In this document: positions 16,977 to 19,828 of the stretch, one piece after another
How the letters are laid out: the number at the start of each line of letters is the position of its first letter
Position numbering within the stretch: position 1 is the first letter of the stretch
DNA from: Coemansia sp. RSA 922
Lineage: Eukaryota > Kickxellomycota > Kickxellomycetes > Kickxellales > Kickxellaceae
Assembly (NCBI GenBank): GCA_027577415.1
Contig: JANBQS010000367.1
Span: 1-19,828, forward strand
Length of the DNA stretch: 19,828 nucleotides
Direction of reading: 5' to 3'
Translations under genes and position numbers: made by a program
Notes under the pieces: model-generated
The model's database searches: none
Seen by the model: the letters and a program-made list of their open reading frames with translations, nothing else
What the model was told of the DNA's origin: nothing

Positions 16977-17495
16977 ATTTTCTATTCACTAGTCATTTTA
17001 CATTTTTATTTATTTTTCTAGCCTTTTCCCTTCAAATCTTGTTGACAAAAGCATCTCAAAAAGAGCTGAGAATTCTTTAAGCTGCAAAGTACACCTTGTT
17101 CTTTAGTGCTTTGGTATATTTCAAAGGCAAAGGTTGAAACAGAGTTTAAAAGCATTAATCCACAGGAGCCAGCCTTTGAGCTAAGGGGTTGCATTCTGGT
17201 AAAGAAAGTTAGAAAAGAGCGCAGAAATGCGGCAAAAGACATGCAAAAGCACATTTTAAAAAGACGCAAGACGGTTTCCTTTATACTATCGTTCTCTGCC
17301 TTTAACGAGCCACCGAGCACTTTATGATAAAGCAAAGGCTTGTTCTCACTTATAAGAAGACAAGAGGATGGAGGAGACCATGACAGATATGAATAAACAG
17401 CAAAGCTCTCTTCTCGTCACCTTAAATTTCAGCTATATTATTTTTAACTAACACTGCTATACTATACCACTTTTGCCTAAAAGTAAGCGTCAACT
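16977..17495 (+). promoter_or_regulatory. Intergenic region, promoter of the first pseudo-trypsin
   Basis: The first 170 bases are the fading end of the repeat array. TATAAGAAGA at 17351-17360 is the best TATA candidate for the gene at 17496, followed by a CT-rich leader. Two overlapping frames, on the minus strand near 17335-17018 and on the plus strand near 17106-17327, lack ATG starts and are not taken as genes. Confidence 0.45.
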
Positions 17496-18569
17496 ATGCG
17501 TCTACCCGTGCTCGTCACCATTTGGACAGCAGCTCTTGCTTCCGCTCTTAGCCTGCCTTTGGAGGGCGGTCACGCATCCGGCCTTTCTAAGCGTCTGAAC
17601 TCTGGCTCTTCGTTTACTCGCAAGGGGTTCGACTCCATTGTCCAAATTAACCTCAACAACAAAAAGGTAGCCATTGAGGGATGTGTTGGAGTGTTGATAA
17701 GCCCTTGGCACGTTCTTACACAGAATGTTTGTCTAACCCCGGATCCCTATGTCACCACGCCCGATTTTGCGAGCATGACTGTTACAATTGGAAAGACCAG
17801 CTCTGGCAGCAAAAAGACGCTGTACAAGTATACGGTGTCAGAGATTCACGGCAATGACCAGTTTTCTAACGAGCAAGTTTCAAGCAAGCTTGCTATTCTT
17901 ACACTTAACAAGGAAGTCAAGTCTAGCATTGCCAAGCCAGCCAAGCTCTATGGCGGCGACTATAAGGTAAGCACGCCTGCCATGCTGGTTGGCCTCGCCA
18001 CTTCGGGTACTAGTAATTCCACTGCGTCTCTCAACAAGATGCGTTATGAAAATGTTGAAATCCTGAGCAACTCTTACTGCCTAGATGCTAACCGTAACTA
18101 CGACCAAGTCGGCGAAATGTGCACTCTTGTAAAAGGAGGTCTAAATACCTGCAAGAGCGACTTTGGTGCACCAATATTTACTGAAGTTGACAATGATGGT
18201 AGCGAAGTCGAGGCAGATTACTTGTCAGAAGGATCCGAGCCTTCTAAGAAGCCAGCTAAAGCAAAGGCGTATGCATTGCTAGCACTTACCGCCAATTCTG
18301 TCCTTCCAGGCAAAATAGCTCCGCCAATGGGTTGTTCTAAAACAGGATCCACTGGGTACTACACGTGGGTGTACCCGTTTATTGAACAAATTGCGGCTAT
18401 TATTGAAACGAGTGTCAACAACATCACCCTGGTGAATAACACTCTAAGCACGACGGAGGACCCGTTCTTGCATCCTGATATGGTCACTACGCACTACGGT
18501 GGAGTCGCCAAAACAGCGTCGATTTCAGCTGCTGCGCTGCTAGTTTGGGCAGCAGCAGCACTGTTCTAA
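17496..18569 (+). CDS. Secreted trypsin-fold pseudoprotease with probable GPI-anchor tail
   Basis: A 357-residue S1-family homologue that cannot be a serine protease. A signal peptide covers about 1-20 (MRLPVLVTIWTAALASALS). A dibasic KR at about 32-33 would be the propeptide end. At the three triad positions it has Val78 (TQNVC where proteases have SAAHC), Lys131 (SKLAIL for TDIAIL) and Phe223 (SDFGAP for GDSGGP). The S1 Asp is Asn (LNTC). All six cysteines of the S1 disulfides remain, as does the Asp before the catalytic serine position, so the fold is probably kept. An acidic and lysine-rich loop (DYLSEGSEPSKKPAKAKAY) is inserted after the serine position. The C-terminus has N-glycosylation sequons (NNIT, NNT) and a hydrophobic tail ALLVWAAAALF, consistent with GPI anchoring. 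Likely roles are binding, scaffolding or decoy functions at the cell surface; none can be read from the sequence. Confidence 0.9.
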   Translation: MRLPVLVTIWTAALASALSLPLEGGHASGLSKRLNSGSSFTRKGFDSIVQINLNNKKVAIEGCVGVLISPWHVLTQNVCLTPDPYVTTPDFASMTVTIGKTSSGSKKTLYKYTVSEIHGNDQFSNEQVSSKLAILTLNKEVKSSIAKPAKLYGGDYKVSTPAMLVGLATSGTSNSTASLNKMRYENVEILSNSYCLDANRNYDQVGEMCTLVKGGLNTCKSDFGAPIFTEVDNDGSEVEADYLSEGSEPSKKPAKAKAYALLALTANSVLPGKIAPPMGCSKTGSTGYYTWVYPFIEQIAAIIETSVNNITLVNNTLSTTEDPFLHPDMVTTHYGGVAKTASISAAALLVWAAAALF

Positions 18570-18940
18570 ATTATACTGTAGTACTCTTTTTTTTCTTTCT
18601 TTCCTATACTTCTAAAAGAAACTTACCAGCAGCGTACGTAAATATTCCAAAGAAGGTATCAGGAGCGTCTAAAGGATTCTTTTAAAATGGCGAGAAAAAG
18701 GAGTGGCCAAAAAAGCAGCTTTGAAGACACTTTTAAAATAGGTCGAAAAGGGGACAACGGGCTCGCAGTCTTGTTGTCTTTGACGGTCTTTTGCCCTCTG
18801 CTTTTGTGCCGCTTCGTCGGCTTGCCTGAGCAAGGCAAGTTCTGAGCGTGGCTTGCCTCTTTTTTTTTACTTGCATTTATTTCCCTCGCTCGCTTTTATT
18901 TTTAGCTTAATTCCCAGTGTATTTTCTTTTGGTACCAACA
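18570..18940 (+). promoter_or_regulatory. Intergenic region between the two pseudo-trypsins
   Basis: It holds the 3' UTR of the first gene and the promoter of the second. Two TTTTAAAAT runs (about 18680 and 18730) are possible core elements. An inverted repeat CTTGCC-TGAGCAA-GGCAAG at 18821-18839, with a further CTTGCC at 18852-18857, lies about 100 bases before the start codon. No gene is seen. Confidence 0.4.
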
Positions 18941-19828
18941 ATGCTTCTTAGACTTGCGTCTGCCTTTACCTTTGTTCTTGCGTGTACGGCGGTTGCTTCT
19001 CCAACTGTGGAAACTAGTTCCAAAAGTTTGAACAAGCGCATCAACGCTGGTGGTATTTTCAACTCTCAGGGGTTTGACTATATTGTGTTTATTGATCGCG
19101 GGAATAGTGCAAATGACATTAGCGGCTGTACTGGCGTCTTAATTGGCTCCAGATATGTTCTCACGCAACAGTCGTGTTTGGGCTCGGATCCAGTTACCGG
19201 CACACTTGACTATGGAAATATGACGGTTGTCATTAGCCACACGGATGCTGGCAACAAGAGGTCGCCCTTCAACGCACGGGTTTCACGGGTTTACTCAAGC
19301 GACCGGTTTACAAACGGCATGTTTCCTAGTAACATTGCCCTGCTAAGGCTGAACTCTGTAGTACCGGCAAGCGTGGCGAAGCCAGTCCGGATTTATGCGG
19401 GAGACTATAAAGTCACCACTCCCGCCCTACTAGCCGGGTATGCTACAGTAGGTACACGAGACAGCAGTGTTCCAGTGACGCAAATGCGCTTTGAGAAAAT
19501 AGGCATCCAGGACAATCAGTTTTGTTTGGGTGCCAATCAGTTCTACAACAAAAACACTGACATTTGCTCCCCAGTATTGTCGGGCCTAAATACATGTAAA
19601 GCTGATCTCGGCGCACCGATCCTGGTCCCAGTCGACAATAGCGGAGAGGGTAGCGGAAATAGCTCTAGTAATACATATGCGCTGCTTGCGCTGACTTCCT
19701 CTACCAATAGTATGATGTCTGAGGATCTGCAGATGAGCTGTGCTTACACTGGCAGCACTGGATTTTACTCGTGGGTGTTCCCATTTGTCGACCAAATTGC
19801 CAGCATTGTAGGCACAAACAGCACTCAG
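18941..19828 (+). CDS. Second secreted trypsin-fold pseudoprotease, C-terminus beyond window
   Basis: The frame opens with an ATG at 18941 and stays open for 296 codons to the window end. The N-terminus is a signal peptide (MLLRLASAFTFVLACTAVAS), followed by a dibasic KR at 32-33 and the mature-like INAGGIF. At the triad positions it has Ser78 (TQQSC), Asn131 (SNIALL) and Leu223 (ADLGAP), and Asn at the S1 Asp position. These sit at the same residue numbers as Val78, Lys131 and Phe223 in its neighbour, so the two are tandem duplicates, but the replacements differ. The six structural cysteines are retained (SGCTG, TQQSC, QFCLG, DICSP, LNTCK, MSCAY). It lacks the charged insertion of the first copy and has a Gly/Ser/Asn-rich loop there instead. 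The tail is not visible; by analogy it should be a hydrophobic anchor signal. Catalysis is not expected. Confidence 0.87.
   Translation, partial: MLLRLASAFTFVLACTAVASPTVETSSKSLNKRINAGGIFNSQGFDYIVFIDRGNSANDISGCTGVLIGSRYVLTQQSCLGSDPVTGTLDYGNMTVVISHTDAGNKRSPFNARVSRVYSSDRFTNGMFPSNIALLRLNSVVPASVAKPVRIYAGDYKVTTPALLAGYATVGTRDSSVPVTQMRFEKIGIQDNQFCLGANQFYNKNTDICSPVLSGLNTCKADLGAPILVPVDNSGEGSGNSSSNTYALLALTSSTNSMMSEDLQMSCAYTGSTGFYSWVFPFVDQIASIVGTNSTQ

Larger units (their letters stand above)
15033..17150. repeat. Tandem repeat unit 3 (acyltransferase copy 3)
   Basis: Third direct repeat. Similarity to unit 2 is high through the remnant, promoter and coding region, then fades quickly after the stop at 16976. 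Only scattered blocks (about 17078-17145) still resemble the 3' flank of units 1 and 2. The array therefore ends here. Within its promoter a short segment (TGTAATTCTACGCC, then TGTAATTCCACGCC) is duplicated at about 15370-15402. Confidence 0.8.

Noticed and set aside
10159..17150. Transposable element as the source of the repeats
   Set aside because: No transposase, terminal inverted repeat, LTR or target-site duplication is seen; tandem orientation fits unequal crossing-over.
17018..17335. Overlapping minus (105-codon) and plus (73-codon) frames between the array and the pseudo-trypsins
   Set aside because: Neither begins with ATG, neither has recognisable content, and part of the sequence is the decayed end of the repeat.

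Overview
The window looks like nuclear DNA of a filamentous fungus. It carries a mitochondrial VDAC porin, a Diaphanous-type formin with a complete autoregulatory domain, a sugar-porter MFS transporter, secreted trypsin-like proteins with probable GPI tails, and HxxxD (BAHD-like) acyltransferases. Every recognisable gene reads as one uninterrupted frame, including the 5-kb formin. Intron poverty plus many trypsin-family genes suggests an early-diverging zygomycete, perhaps Kickxellomycotina (Coemansia/Linderina-like). That placement is inference only.

Layout. Positions 1-584 (-) hold the N-terminal part of a sugar transporter that runs off the left edge. Positions 979-1830 (-) encode VDAC. 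It is head-to-head with the formin at 2229-7235 (+), and the two share a 398-bp divergent promoter with a CCAAT box, a CACGTG E-box and a palindrome. A catalytically complete trypsin-like protease with a Ser/Thr-rich, probably GPI-anchored tail lies at 7684-8847 (+). An unrecognised 130-aa protein at 9143-9535 (-) converges on it.

Positions 10159-17150 are an accessory block: three tandem copies of a unit of about 2.4 kb. Each unit carries an intact 466-aa HxxxD acyltransferase (10819, 13182, 15576; +). Upstream of each lies a decayed minus-strand gene tail that I could not firmly identify. The copies form a mosaic: long blocks are nearly identical, but the residues just after the catalytic HxxxDG motif differ in every copy.

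The right end (17496-19828, +) holds two tandem trypsin-fold proteins. All three catalytic-triad positions are replaced and the S1 Asp is Asn, yet the six cysteines of the fold are kept. The second runs off the right edge. These paired pseudo-trypsins beside a tandem, diversifying acyltransferase array are the most interesting part of the window. The transporter, VDAC and formin are housekeeping-type genes. The right-hand two thirds, from 7.6 kb on, is a lineage-specific secreted/metabolic region shaped by tandem duplication. Nothing seen links the acyltransferases and the protease-like proteins functionally beyond proximity.
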